Shown: piece by piece, positions 24,763 to 32,670 of the stretch
Layout of the letters: each line of letters starts with the position of its first letter
Position numbering within the stretch: position 1 is the first letter of the stretch
NCBI RefSeq assembly: GCF_008923245.1
Contig: NZ_WBOS01000003.1
Location: 310,001-374,000 of the forward strand
Reading direction: 5' to 3'
Source of the DNA: Cytobacillus depressus
GTDB taxonomy: Bacteria; Bacillota; Bacilli; Bacillales; Cytobacillaceae
DNA: 64,000 nucleotides
Program-made: the position numbers and the translations under genes
Notes under the pieces: generated by a model
The model's database searches: none
The model's input: only the letters and a program-made list of their open reading frames with translations
Told to the model about the DNA's origin: nothing

Positions 24763-27700
24763 TGAATAATACATTTGTCAAAAGCACCCTTATTTTATCC
24801 ATTGCCACATTAGCGTCGAAAATTCTTGGGAGCATCTTCCGGATTCCGCTTCAAAATATAGCGGGGGACGAGGTCCTTGGAATTTTCACGCTCGTTTATC
24901 CTGTATACATGGTGGCGTTAATTCTATCGGTTGCAGGGATTCCGATTGCGATTTCCCAGCTGATTTCTGAGGCTGCCGCTCATAAGGATGACAATCGGAT
25001 TTGGAAAATTTACCGTACTGCTACGATTCTTGCGATCTTATTTGGGATTACGAGTTTTTCATTAATATTTGGATTCTCTCACCAAATAGCAGAAGTTCTC
25101 GGCGGGCAGAGTACGAGGCTAGCTCTAATTGTCGTGGCAGCCACCTTGCTGATTGCACCTTATATGGCTGTTTACAGAGGATATTTCCAAGGATTTCAAA
25201 ATATGAGTCCGACTGCGGTTTCGCAGGTGCTTGAACAGCTGATCAGAGTAGGGATCATTTTGCTATCGGCCTATATTCTCGTGCAGCAAAATCGTTCCAA
25301 TGAAGTCATCGCAGGGGGGATCATGATTGGTTCCTTTGTTGGGGCTTTCCTTTCAGCTGTTTACTTGCAGTGGCTATTTCACCGCTCACCTTTGAAGCCA
25401 AAACGGATAAAAGAACGTTACACGTTCCGCGACTTCAAAGGGATGAGCAAAGATATTTTATATATTTCTTTACCGATCTGCATCGGAGCTATTACGATGG
25501 CTCTGTTAAATTTCGTTGACTCCGTCACGATCCCATCGAGTTTAAAAAATGCCGGGGAAAAGGCGAATGAAATTACTTATTTATATGGGATTTATGGAAG
25601 AGGATTATCGCTCGTCCAAATTGCGACGGTGTTTTCTTCATCGATTGTTTTGCCATTAATTCCGTTAATTACAAAGACTCTTGCTGAGCAAAAACAGAAG
25701 AAAGCAAGAGATATTGTTGAGCGCACACATTTTCTGACACATCTTGTTTCGTGGCCGGCTGCGTTTGGCCTGTTTGCCTTGACACTTCCTATTAATTTGG
25801 CTCTTTTTACCGACCTTAAAGGCAGTGATGTCCTTGGCATTATTGGACTTAGCTCCGTATTTACCTCCTTATCCATTTTAGGGACTGGAGTTCTGCAAGG
25901 GATGAATTTAGCGAAGCAGGGCGCCTACATTATCGTTGGCGGCGTGCTCGTCAAAATTGTGACCAATATTGTCCTTGTTAAATTTTTCGGATTAGTTGGC
26001 GCAGCTTATTCGACATTATTTGTGTATATCCTTATTTTTATCGTGAATACTTATTTTATTTGGAAAACCATTCCTTTCGCTTTTTGGGGAAGAAAGGTCA
26101 CTTCCATCGTTCTGTCCTCGGCTGTTATGGGACTGGCCATCGGTTTGCCGACGATGTATTTTCATATCGACCAATGGGGCAGAAAAACAGCATTGCTTTA
26201 CACAGTGGCGGCCATCGCCATCGGAGCAGCCATTTATTTCATCATGTTAATTTTGACAAAAGGCTTCAGCATAGCGGAGCTTAAAGGGCTGCCGGTCGTG
26301 TCAAAGTTATTTAGATCATCCACTAATCAACCTGCAGATGCAGTAAATAAGAACAACCTCGGGAAAGGGGGAAAAAAGTTGAAAAAGTTTTTATGGGGAC
26401 TTTTAATTGCCTCGCTATTATTGGCTATTCCGGGGATCGCCCAGCGCTATCAGGCGGAATGGAAAAATAATGCCTATGAAATGATTATCCCATACGGAGA
26501 TATTGAAGACACGTCTTTACACGGCACAGATCTTCCTGTTGAGAAGATTCTCAAGCGTCTAAAGCAAGCAGGTTTGCAGGCCGTAAGTATTGAACCTGAA
26601 ACTTTAAACAGCTTAGAGAAAAGCGGCTATGTGACAGCCATCACATCCGAAAGAATGAAGGAAATTGCTGTATTTGATAATAACCTTGATCATTTTGATG
26701 CAACAGAGGGACTTTATGTCTTTATTAATAAAGAAAATGAATTGACAAAGGAGCTTGCCGATCATTTTCCTGATACGGATGTGAAGGCGGTTCACATTCA
26801 AAACAAGGAGTTCCTCTTTATTCCAGGAATCGCGAAGAAAACTGAGGAAAATCCTTTAGGCTATTTGCCTGAAACCGTTAGCCAAATTAAACAAGCCGGT
26901 CTTTCCGTAATCTTTAGAATGCCGAACATGGGTGAACTAAAAGATGATCTTATTTTTAAACAATTAGCTGAATTGACGGATGAGGAGAGTAACCGCGTTT
27001 TATTCCTTGGACAAGAGGTGGCGGGATCCCCAAATCCTCAGGAAATCAAGGCTTATGCTAACCAGTTTAAAGAGAAAAATATTGCTGTTTATGGCATTGA
27101 GTTTGCCGATCAAAAAGGCTTTTTCACATTGGCTAATCAAATGGACATGAATGTGATCCGTTTGCATAGCTTAGATTTGAATCGGGTGGACAGCCCTCAA
27201 GAGGGAATTGATCGTGCCATCCGCGCTGTGAAGGAAAGAAATATTCGCGCAATCTTCCTAAGAATGGAACATAATATTGGCGGAGAAAATTCGCTTATTA
27301 ATATGGAGGGCTTTATCACGGATGTTCATCATGACATGCCATCCATCTTCCATCCTGGGAAAGCTGAAATGTTTAATAAAATTACGATTCCAGCATGGAG
27401 TTATGTCGCAGCATTCGCTGCCGCGATTTTCTTCGTTTCATTAGCAGCACTAAGTGTTTTTGGCAACCGCATACTATTCCTGCTGGCCTTTGTCGGCATG
27501 CTCGCACTTGCTCTCGGATATGCCGTATTGCATAAAACGCTGCTCGTTCAAGGAACGGCTCTTTTAGTAGCGATTATTGCCCCTGTTTTTGCGATTTTAC
27601 CAGTTTCGGAAAATAAGGGCATGAAGCATATTATTGTCGCTTATATAAGGGCAGCGCTCATAAGTGCGATGGGCATAGCCATTGTCGTGGCGCTATTAAA

Positions 27701-28250
27701 TGGCAATGAATACCTCGTGAAAGTAGAAGCATTCAGAGGTGTGAAGCTCATTTACGTATTCCCGATTCTGTTCATGTTCCTATATGCGATTCGTACGCAA
27801 ATAAAGGGGCTGTTAACAACAAGAGTTGAGTATTGGCATTTAGCCTTTATTGCTGTCATTGGGGTCATTGGCCTCTATTATATTAGCCGAACAGGCAATG
27901 CAGGTTCTGTCTCAGATATTGAATTAGTTCTAAGACAAAAGCTCGAGGAAGCTATGTACGTACGACCAAGAACGAAGGAATTTCTCATTGGCTTGCCATT
28001 TTTCGTCCTTGCCCTGTATGTCATCCCATACTATAAAAAGCTTGGCTTCTATTTACTAATTCCTGGAGTTATCGGCTATTTATCGATCGTCAATACGTTT
28101 ACACATTTGCATATTCCGTTATATGTTTCGATTTTGCGAACGGTGTATAGTTTAATCCTTGGTCTAATCATTGGCTGGATATTCATTCTTGTATACAAAA
28201 AAGGCCACGCGCTCTTTATGAATAAAATTAAGCCGAGGTGGTTCGCGTGA
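24762..28250 (+). CDS. Fusion of MurJ/CsaA-like polysaccharide flippase and DUF5693-type membrane protein
   Basis: 1162 aa in one uninterrupted frame. Residues 1 to about 525 form a 12-14 helix MOP-superfamily exporter, starting STLILSIATLASKILGSIFR and containing PYMAVYRGYFQGFQNM. This is like the flippases found beside csaB in other Bacillaceae and would flip lipid-linked wall polymer. From about residue 540 a second, independent protein begins. It has one N-terminal helix (FLWGLLIASLLLAIPGI), an extracytoplasmic domain (about 570-870) and then about nine helices. This matches my recollection of DUF5693, usually a separate gene. The junction keeps a ribosome site (AAAGGGGG, 26364-26371) and an in-frame TTG at 26379, so the second half may also be made alone. 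It overlaps tagA and csaB. Confidence 0.8.
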   Translation: MNNTFVKSTLILSIATLASKILGSIFRIPLQNIAGDEVLGIFTLVYPVYMVALILSVAGIPIAISQLISEAAAHKDDNRIWKIYRTATILAILFGITSFSLIFGFSHQIAEVLGGQSTRLALIVVAATLLIAPYMAVYRGYFQGFQNMSPTAVSQVLEQLIRVGIILLSAYILVQQNRSNEVIAGGIMIGSFVGAFLSAVYLQWLFHRSPLKPKRIKERYTFRDFKGMSKDILYISLPICIGAITMALLNFVDSVTIPSSLKNAGEKANEITYLYGIYGRGLSLVQIATVFSSSIVLPLIPLITKTLAEQKQKKARDIVERTHFLTHLVSWPAAFGLFALTLPINLALFTDLKGSDVLGIIGLSSVFTSLSILGTGVLQGMNLAKQGAYIIVGGVLVKIVTNIVLVKFFGLVGAAYSTLFVYILIFIVNTYFIWKTIPFAFWGRKVTSIVLSSAVMGLAIGLPTMYFHIDQWGRKTALLYTVAAIAIGAAIYFIMLILTKGFSIAELKGLPVVSKLFRSSTNQPADAVNKNNLGKGGKKLKKFLWGLLIASLLLAIPGIAQRYQAEWKNNAYEMIIPYGDIEDTSLHGTDLPVEKILKRLKQAGLQAVSIEPETLNSLEKSGYVTAITSERMKEIAVFDNNLDHFDATEGLYVFINKENELTKELADHFPDTDVKAVHIQNKEFLFIPGIAKKTEENPLGYLPETVSQIKQAGLSVIFRMPNMGELKDDLIFKQLAELTDEESNRVLFLGQEVAGSPNPQEIKAYANQFKEKNIAVYGIEFADQKGFFTLANQMDMNVIRLHSLDLNRVDSPQEGIDRAIRAVKERNIRAIFLRMEHNIGGENSLINMEGFITDVHHDMPSIFHPGKAEMFNKITIPAWSYVAAFAAAIFFVSLAALSVFGNRILFLLAFVGMLALALGYAVLHKTLLVQGTALLVAIIAPVFAILPVSENKGMKHIIVAYIRAALISAMGIAIVVALLNGNEYLVKVEAFRGVKLIYVFPILFMFLYAIRTQIKGLLTTRVEYWHLAFIAVIGVIGLYYISRTGNAGSVSDIELVLRQKLEEAMYVRPRTKEFLIGLPFFVLALYVIPYYKKLGFYLLIPGVIGYLSIVNTFTHLHIPLYVSILRTVYSLILGLIIGWIFILVYKKGHALFMNKIKPRWFA
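26364..26381 (+). promoter_or_regulatory. Internal ribosome binding site and TTG start at the fusion joint
   Basis: AAAGGGGG followed after 7 nt by TTG (26379-26381), in frame with the fusion at codon 540. The peptide from here starts with a positively charged end and a hydrophobic helix, as a free membrane protein would. Confidence 0.5.
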
Positions 28251-29320
28251 GAATTGTCATGTCAGGCTATTACGGTTTTGATAATGTCGGCGATGAAGCG
28301 ATATTGTTTTCGATCATCCAAGCATTGAAGGCTGCTGAACCGGGGGTCGAAATCACTGTTCTTTCGAATAACCCGGAACAGACAAAAGCCACATACGGAG
28401 TTCAAGCGGTGAATCGCTGGAAGTTGGGAGAAGTGCTTGCCGCTCTGAAAAATTCCGACGGCCTCATTAGCGGCGGCGGAAGCCTTTTGCAGGATGAGAC
28501 TGGATTTAAGTCAATCCCATACTATACGGGGATCATGAAGCTGGCCCAAATGGTTGGAAAAAAAGTGTTCATCTATGCGCAAGGAATGGGCCCAATTCAC
28601 AAATCTTATAATAAAAAAATTGTGAAGCATGTTTTGAAAAAAACACAGATAACAATTCGGGATGAAGCATCAAAAAAGCTTCTTGAAGAGATAGGTTTGA
28701 AGAATTCGATGGATATCGTTCCTGATCCTGTTCTTGGTTTGCGCATTTCTAGTCGTGCGAACAAATGGTGGGAAGAGCAAAATTTTCAAGGACGAGTTCT
28801 GACGGTTTCAGTTCGTGATTGGCCAAGCTCTGTTGATTTTAAAAAGAAAATCGCAGAAACTCTAGATAGGGCAATAGAAGACGGGATGGATGTTGTCTTT
28901 GTACCGATGCATGGGGAGCATGATGACAAGACATCAGGAGAAGTCGCTTCCCTCATGTCGGGTAAAGCCTATATCTCACCTTTTGACCATTCAATCGAGG
29001 AGAAAATTGCGATCATCGGCCAATCGAATTTGCTCGTTGGCATGAGGCTTCATGCTCTAATCTTCTCATCGATTATGCACACACCTTTTGTGGCGCTCTC
29101 TTATGATCCGAAAATCGACGCATTTGCGGATATTTGCAGCCAGCAGGTGGCTGGGCATGTCAACGAGGATACTTGGAATGCCGCCTTTCTTTATGACTGC
29201 ATTCAGCAAGTCCTCCGTGATGAGCCATTAGCTGTTGAGAAGCTGAAGGAAAAAGTCGAACCACTGCAAAGAAGCGCAATGGAAACGGCGGAGCGGTCTA
29301 TTGAGTATTTTCGCTCGTGA
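28247..29320 (+). CDS. csaB: Polysaccharide pyruvyl transferase CsaB
   Basis: 357 aa. GYYGFDNVGDEAIL at the N-terminus, LISGGGSLLQDETG, FIYAQGMGPI and the conserved GMRLHALIFSSI are the standard CsaB/PssM pyruvyl transferase features. CsaB adds a ketal pyruvate to the secondary cell-wall polysaccharide, creating the ligand for SLH domains; in Bacillus anthracis its loss releases S-layer proteins. The GTG at 28247 overlaps the upstream stop (GTGA) and has GAGGTGG in front; a GTG at 28238 would add three residues. With seven SLH-protein genes within 35 kb, this is the enzyme that should make their anchor. Followed by a strong terminator. Confidence 0.93.
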   Translation: MRIVMSGYYGFDNVGDEAILFSIIQALKAAEPGVEITVLSNNPEQTKATYGVQAVNRWKLGEVLAALKNSDGLISGGGSLLQDETGFKSIPYYTGIMKLAQMVGKKVFIYAQGMGPIHKSYNKKIVKHVLKKTQITIRDEASKKLLEEIGLKNSMDIVPDPVLGLRISSRANKWWEEQNFQGRVLTVSVRDWPSSVDFKKKIAETLDRAIEDGMDVVFVPMHGEHDDKTSGEVASLMSGKAYISPFDHSIEEKIAIIGQSNLLVGMRLHALIFSSIMHTPFVALSYDPKIDAFADICSQQVAGHVNEDTWNAAFLYDCIQQVLRDEPLAVEKLKEKVEPLQRSAMETAERSIEYFRS

Positions 29321-29358
29321 AAATGCGTAAGGTCTAAAATCTGAAAATTAGTAGTCGA

Positions 29359-29396
29359 AGTGTCCGTCATTGTTGTAATGACGGACACTTTTTTTG
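29359..29396 (+). terminator. Terminator after csaB
   Basis: AAGTGTCCGTCATT pairs with AATGACGGACACTT and is followed by a T-run. Confidence 0.88.
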
Positions 29397-29566
29397 GAGT
29401 AAAAGTCTTACTAAGGTTAAAAAAGGAAGCTGCCCGCGGTATGTACCCCAATTCTATTCCTTAAAAGTAAATCAAGCCAAAAAAATGCTCAGAGCACAAA
29501 ATGATATGCTCCCCTTAAGGTAGACAGGTTAAAAAATATAACATGTTTATCTTAGGGGGATTTTTT

Positions 29567-30247
29567 GTGTCTAGGAGTTCATTTTCCAAAGATGAAAAAA
29601 TAGCTATTTTAAAACTTCTTAATGAAGATAATTATTCAGTCAATCATCTAGCCTCAATGTATAACGTTGATTGGTCAACTATTAGGTCCTGGCAACATAA
29701 GTATGAAACTTTTGGTGTAGATGGTCTGAGGGAATCCGAAAAATGGAAATCTTATTCTAAAGAATTAAAAATAGCGGCTGTACATGACTACATATCTGGG
29801 GAGTACTCATTAAGAGAGATTATAAGAAAATACGATATAGCTAGTGATTCTTCCTTGAGAAAGTGGATAAAAGAGTATAATAGTCATAGAGAATTAAAGG
29901 ATACGGGGAAAGGTAAAAGTGGCTCTATGACTAAGGGAAGAAACACAACATTAAACGAACGAATTGAAATTGTATTGTACTGCCTAGAACAAAATAAAAA
30001 CTATCAATTGGCTGCAGAAACTTATGAGGTTTCTTATCATCAGGTTTATCAATGGGTTAAAAAATATGAAGTTGGTGGAGAAGGAGCTTTAAAGGATCAA
30101 CGTGGCAGAACCAAAGAAGAACAAGAGTTAACACCAGAAGAAAAGTTCAATCTTAAAATGAAACGACTTGAACGGGAGAACGAACGGTTACGTGCAGAGA
30201 ATCTATTCTTAAAAAAGTTAGAGGAAATCGAAAGGAGGCGAAAGTAA
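29567..30247 (+). CDS. IS3-family transposase OrfA
   Basis: 226 aa DNA-binding subunit. Two helix-turn-helix units of the insE/IS150 type are seen (NEDNYSVNHLASMYNVDWSTIRSW at the start, and CLEQNKNYQLAAETYEVSYHQVYQW later). A C-terminal coiled coil or leucine-zipper region (KRLERENERLRAENLFLKKLEE) follows. The GTG at 29567 has TTAGGGGGA before it; an ATG at 29543 is less likely. OrfA alone would bind the ends and regulate. A AAAAAG at 30211-30217 in the zipper region allows a -1 shift into orfB to give the OrfAB transposase. Confidence 0.9.
   Translation: MSRSSFSKDEKIAILKLLNEDNYSVNHLASMYNVDWSTIRSWQHKYETFGVDGLRESEKWKSYSKELKIAAVHDYISGEYSLREIIRKYDIASDSSLRKWIKEYNSHRELKDTGKGKSGSMTKGRNTTLNERIEIVLYCLEQNKNYQLAAETYEVSYHQVYQWVKKYEVGGEGALKDQRGRTKEEQELTPEEKFNLKMKRLERENERLRAENLFLKKLEEIERRRK
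30211..30217 (+). promoter_or_regulatory. Programmed -1 frameshift site (A AAA AAG)
   Basis: In the orfA frame the codons are TTA AAA AAG. Slipping back one base continues into the orfB frame at GTT (30217) without a stop. An AGGAGG (30232-30237) shortly downstream could serve for independent orfB initiation. This matches the arrangement of IS150/IS911-type elements. Confidence 0.8.
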
Positions 30248-31125
30248 GCCAAATTCGTTTCGAAGATAAGTATATAGCGATCCAGGAGCTTCATAAGGGA
30301 GAAAATCTAAGTATTATCTTACTTTGTGAAATCGCTGGTATTTCTCGAGCTGCTTACTATAAGTGGCTTAATCGTGCACCATCTACTAAGGAACTTCAGA
30401 ATGAAGAAATTATAAAAGAAATGAAGGCACTCCATGAAAAAGTAGATAGTTCCTTTGGTTACCGTCAAATGACATTACATATGAATCGAAAGTTTAAGGA
30501 GAAAATCAATCATAAGAGGATATACCGATTAATGAAAATCTCAAAACTACGGTCCGTCATTCGAGTAAAGAAGAAACAATATAAACATTCACCCCCTCAA
30601 CATGTAGCAGAAAATGTGTTAAATCGCCAATTCACAGCTGAAAAGCCGAATAATAAATGGGTTACAGATGTTACAGAATTTAAATATGGTCGGTCAAAAA
30701 AGGCATATTTAAGTGCTATTCGGGATTTATATGATGGATCGATTGTTAGTTATGTTCTTGGGCATTCAAATAATAATCAGCTCGTCTTCAAAACACTTGA
30801 ACAAGCGATATCAATTTTGACTGTGGAACGTCCAATTATTCATAGTGACCGTGGCTTCCAGTACACTTCACATGGATTTAAACGAAGGATTGATGCCGCA
30901 AAGATGACACAGAGTATGTCGCGGGTAGGTAGATGTATAGACAATAGTCCCATGGAATCGTTCTGGAGTACGCTCAAATGTGAGAAATATTATTTGAGTA
31001 AGTATGAAACATTCGAGGAACTATCTTTTGCGATAGATGAATATATACATTTTTATAACCATAATAGATATCAAAAACGACTAAACGGCCTTAGTCCTAT
31101 TGAATATAGAACAAAGGCCGCTTAG
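30217..31125 (+). CDS. IS3-family transposase OrfB (DDE integrase domain)
   Basis: Open for 302 codons from the frameshift point. An N-terminal HTH_21-like segment (EIAGISRAAYYKWLNR) is followed by the rve integrase core. Its catalytic acids are WVTDVTEF (D), IHSDRGFQY (D) and NSPMESFWSTLK (E), with the usual spacing for IS3 DDE transposases. The C-terminus YNHNRYQKRLNGLSPIEYR is the family consensus. It is probably translated mainly as an OrfAB fusion; no ATG follows the AGGAGG before codon 69. No internal stops, so apparently functional. Confidence 0.92.
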   Translation, partial: VRGNRKEAKVSQIRFEDKYIAIQELHKGENLSIILLCEIAGISRAAYYKWLNRAPSTKELQNEEIIKEMKALHEKVDSSFGYRQMTLHMNRKFKEKINHKRIYRLMKISKLRSVIRVKKKQYKHSPPQHVAENVLNRQFTAEKPNNKWVTDVTEFKYGRSKKAYLSAIRDLYDGSIVSYVLGHSNNNQLVFKTLEQAISILTVERPIIHSDRGFQYTSHGFKRRIDAAKMTQSMSRVGRCIDNSPMESFWSTLKCEKYYLSKYETFEELSFAIDEYIHFYNHNRYQKRLNGLSPIEYRTKAA

Positions 31126-31221
31126 ATTCTTTTTTATTATTTCCGCTGTCTACTTGACAGGGTGCAGTTCAAAAGCTCTGAGCATTTTTCAATATCCTAA
31201 CATCACGGCTAATTATTAGTA

Positions 31222-32226
31222 CTATTCAATTTCCTGCCTACTATCATTCACTTCCAAATGATTTTGCATTTCCGTTTTTAATTCTTCAAGCGCTTTTTGA
31301 TCCAACTGATAATAATAAGCGCCGCCATTCATATAAGAATCGCTTCCTTCTAATGTTAAACTATCAATGGAAATCCGATTTTTAATCCCGAATTCAGCTA
31401 AATACTTGATTTCGTTAAAGGTTAAATTTGTTTTCATATTGGAGCCGACCGCTTCGAATAGATCATCCAATTTTGATAGGGATTTCAAAGAGGCAGCTTT
31501 TTGGATTACTGCTTTTATGACTTGCTGTTGGCGTTTGCCGCGTTCAATATCATTGTCAATATGTCGTGTTCGGGCAAAGGCTAGTGCCTCTTCACCATTT
31601 AATGTTTGAAGTCCTGGTTGAAGAGTAATCGCTCCGGCCCGGTCTTGGGAATCCTGCTCAGTAATGGTAAAAGGAACATCCACTTCAATGCCGCCTAATG
31701 CATCAATCACTTCTAAGAAAGCATGGAAGTTGACGCGTACATAATAGTCAACCGGAATATCTAATAATTCCTCCACCGTTTCAATTGTCGCTTTCGGACC
31801 GCCAAACGCATGGGCGTGATTAATTCTCGTATTGTACCCAACCTCAGGGATATAAACGTAAGAATCCCTCGGAATACTAAGGAGCTTTGCGGTATGATCA
31901 TTTTGATTCACCGTGACGAGCAAAAGAGCATCAGAGCGTGACGTATCCCCGAATCCTCTTTTTTCGCTGTCATCCACCCCGATCACGAGCATAGAGAAGT
32001 GATCCTTTTCAATTTTGACAGCGTCATTTCTTATCGGTGATTTTTCTCTTCCTTCAATTTCTTCATAGGAACCGGCAACGGATTTTTTGAATTGGCTATA
32101 TAAATGTGTGCCAAATGCTGCTGTCGCAAAGCCGAGCACAATAATCGGCAAAACGATAAACAGGGCAATGCGTTTCCGGCGCTTTTTCTTTCTTTCAACC
32201 TTTATCTTCTGCAGTCTATTATGCAT
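31222..32226 (-). CDS. LytR-CpsA-Psr (LCP) family wall-polymer ligase
   Basis: 334 aa. A basic N-terminus and one membrane helix (IALFIVLPIIVLGFATAAF) precede the LCP domain. VIGVDDSEKRGFGDTSRSDA, LSIPRDSYVYIP and NTRINHAHAFGGP carry the conserved Asp and Arg residues that hold the polyprenyl-pyrophosphate and Mg2+. LCP proteins transfer undecaprenyl-linked glycopolymers to peptidoglycan. Next to tagA/csaB it may attach the SLH-binding polysaccharide to the wall. GAGGAG ribosome site. Its former terminator has been split by the IS, so minus-strand transcription may now read into the element. Confidence 0.92.
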   Translation of the reverse strand: MHNRLQKIKVERKKKRRKRIALFIVLPIIVLGFATAAFGTHLYSQFKKSVAGSYEEIEGREKSPIRNDAVKIEKDHFSMLVIGVDDSEKRGFGDTSRSDALLLVTVNQNDHTAKLLSIPRDSYVYIPEVGYNTRINHAHAFGGPKATIETVEELLDIPVDYYVRVNFHAFLEVIDALGGIEVDVPFTITEQDSQDRAGAITLQPGLQTLNGEEALAFARTRHIDNDIERGKRQQQVIKAVIQKAASLKSLSKLDDLFEAVGSNMKTNLTFNEIKYLAEFGIKNRISIDSLTLEGSDSYMNGGAYYYQLDQKALEELKTEMQNHLEVNDSRQEIE

Positions 32227-32670
32227 ATTTTAGCTCCTCAAATATAATTTCTCGCAGATTAACGGGCTATAAGACCCTAACTGCAGGAATATTTAGCAAT
32301 AAAAAATCAAAAATAGTGGGTCAACAGCCCGTAAAAGCCCGATCGGTTCAACTAACAATCAGTGAAAACCATACTGATTGAAGTTTCACTTTATATCATT
32401 CTATCAGTTTCGACAATTTGCCTCAAAATTTGATCATTCCTATTCTACTATTTTTTTAATTTGAAGGAAAGTGGAACGATACATCAAAATCGCTAGAATG
32501 AATACAAACGAATGAATTCGACTAAGGATCATATTAATTTGTCAAAATATCTTCATTAAATTGTCAAAACTCCATACAAAATGTATTTCGAAATTGTTTG
32601 ATTAATAGAAAAGGAAGTCTTAATCTTTATATAAGATAGTTAGATAAAAATGGAAGACGAGGTATATCCT
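32227..32670. promoter_or_regulatory. Divergent region with structured leader for the LCP gene
   Basis: A long-range inverted repeat pairs ACGGGCT-ata-aGACCC (32262-32277) with GGGTC-aac-AGCCCGT (32318-32332). A second one pairs CAATCAGT with ACTGATTG (about 32353-32379). Both lie on the LCP side, so they may fold in its mRNA leader. The rest is AT-rich promoter-like sequence for the subtilase gene; no single promoter was assigned. Confidence 0.45.

Larger units (their letters stand above)
29502..31171 (+). mobile_element. IS3-family insertion sequence (IS150-like group), complete
   Basis: The 26-bp imperfect terminal inverted repeats start TGATATGCTCCCC (left, 29502) and, read inward on the other strand, TGAACTGCACCCT (right, 31171). 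They match at about 19 of 26 positions and have TG/CA tips. A 3-bp direct repeat AAA flanks them (29499-29501 and 31172-31174). Inside are orfA and orfB with a -1 slippery heptamer. All parts look intact, so it may be active. Inserted in the loop of a hairpin. Confidence 0.88.
29481..31189 (-). terminator. Terminator hairpin of the LCP gene, split by the IS element
   Basis: AAAAATGCTCAGAGC (29481-29495) and GCTCTGAGCATTTTT (31175-31189) are perfect complements. Joined without the IS and one copy of the AAA duplication, they form a 15-bp stem with loop ACAAA, 33 nt beyond the stop of the minus-strand LCP gene. The arms are now about 1.7 kb apart. Confidence 0.75.
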
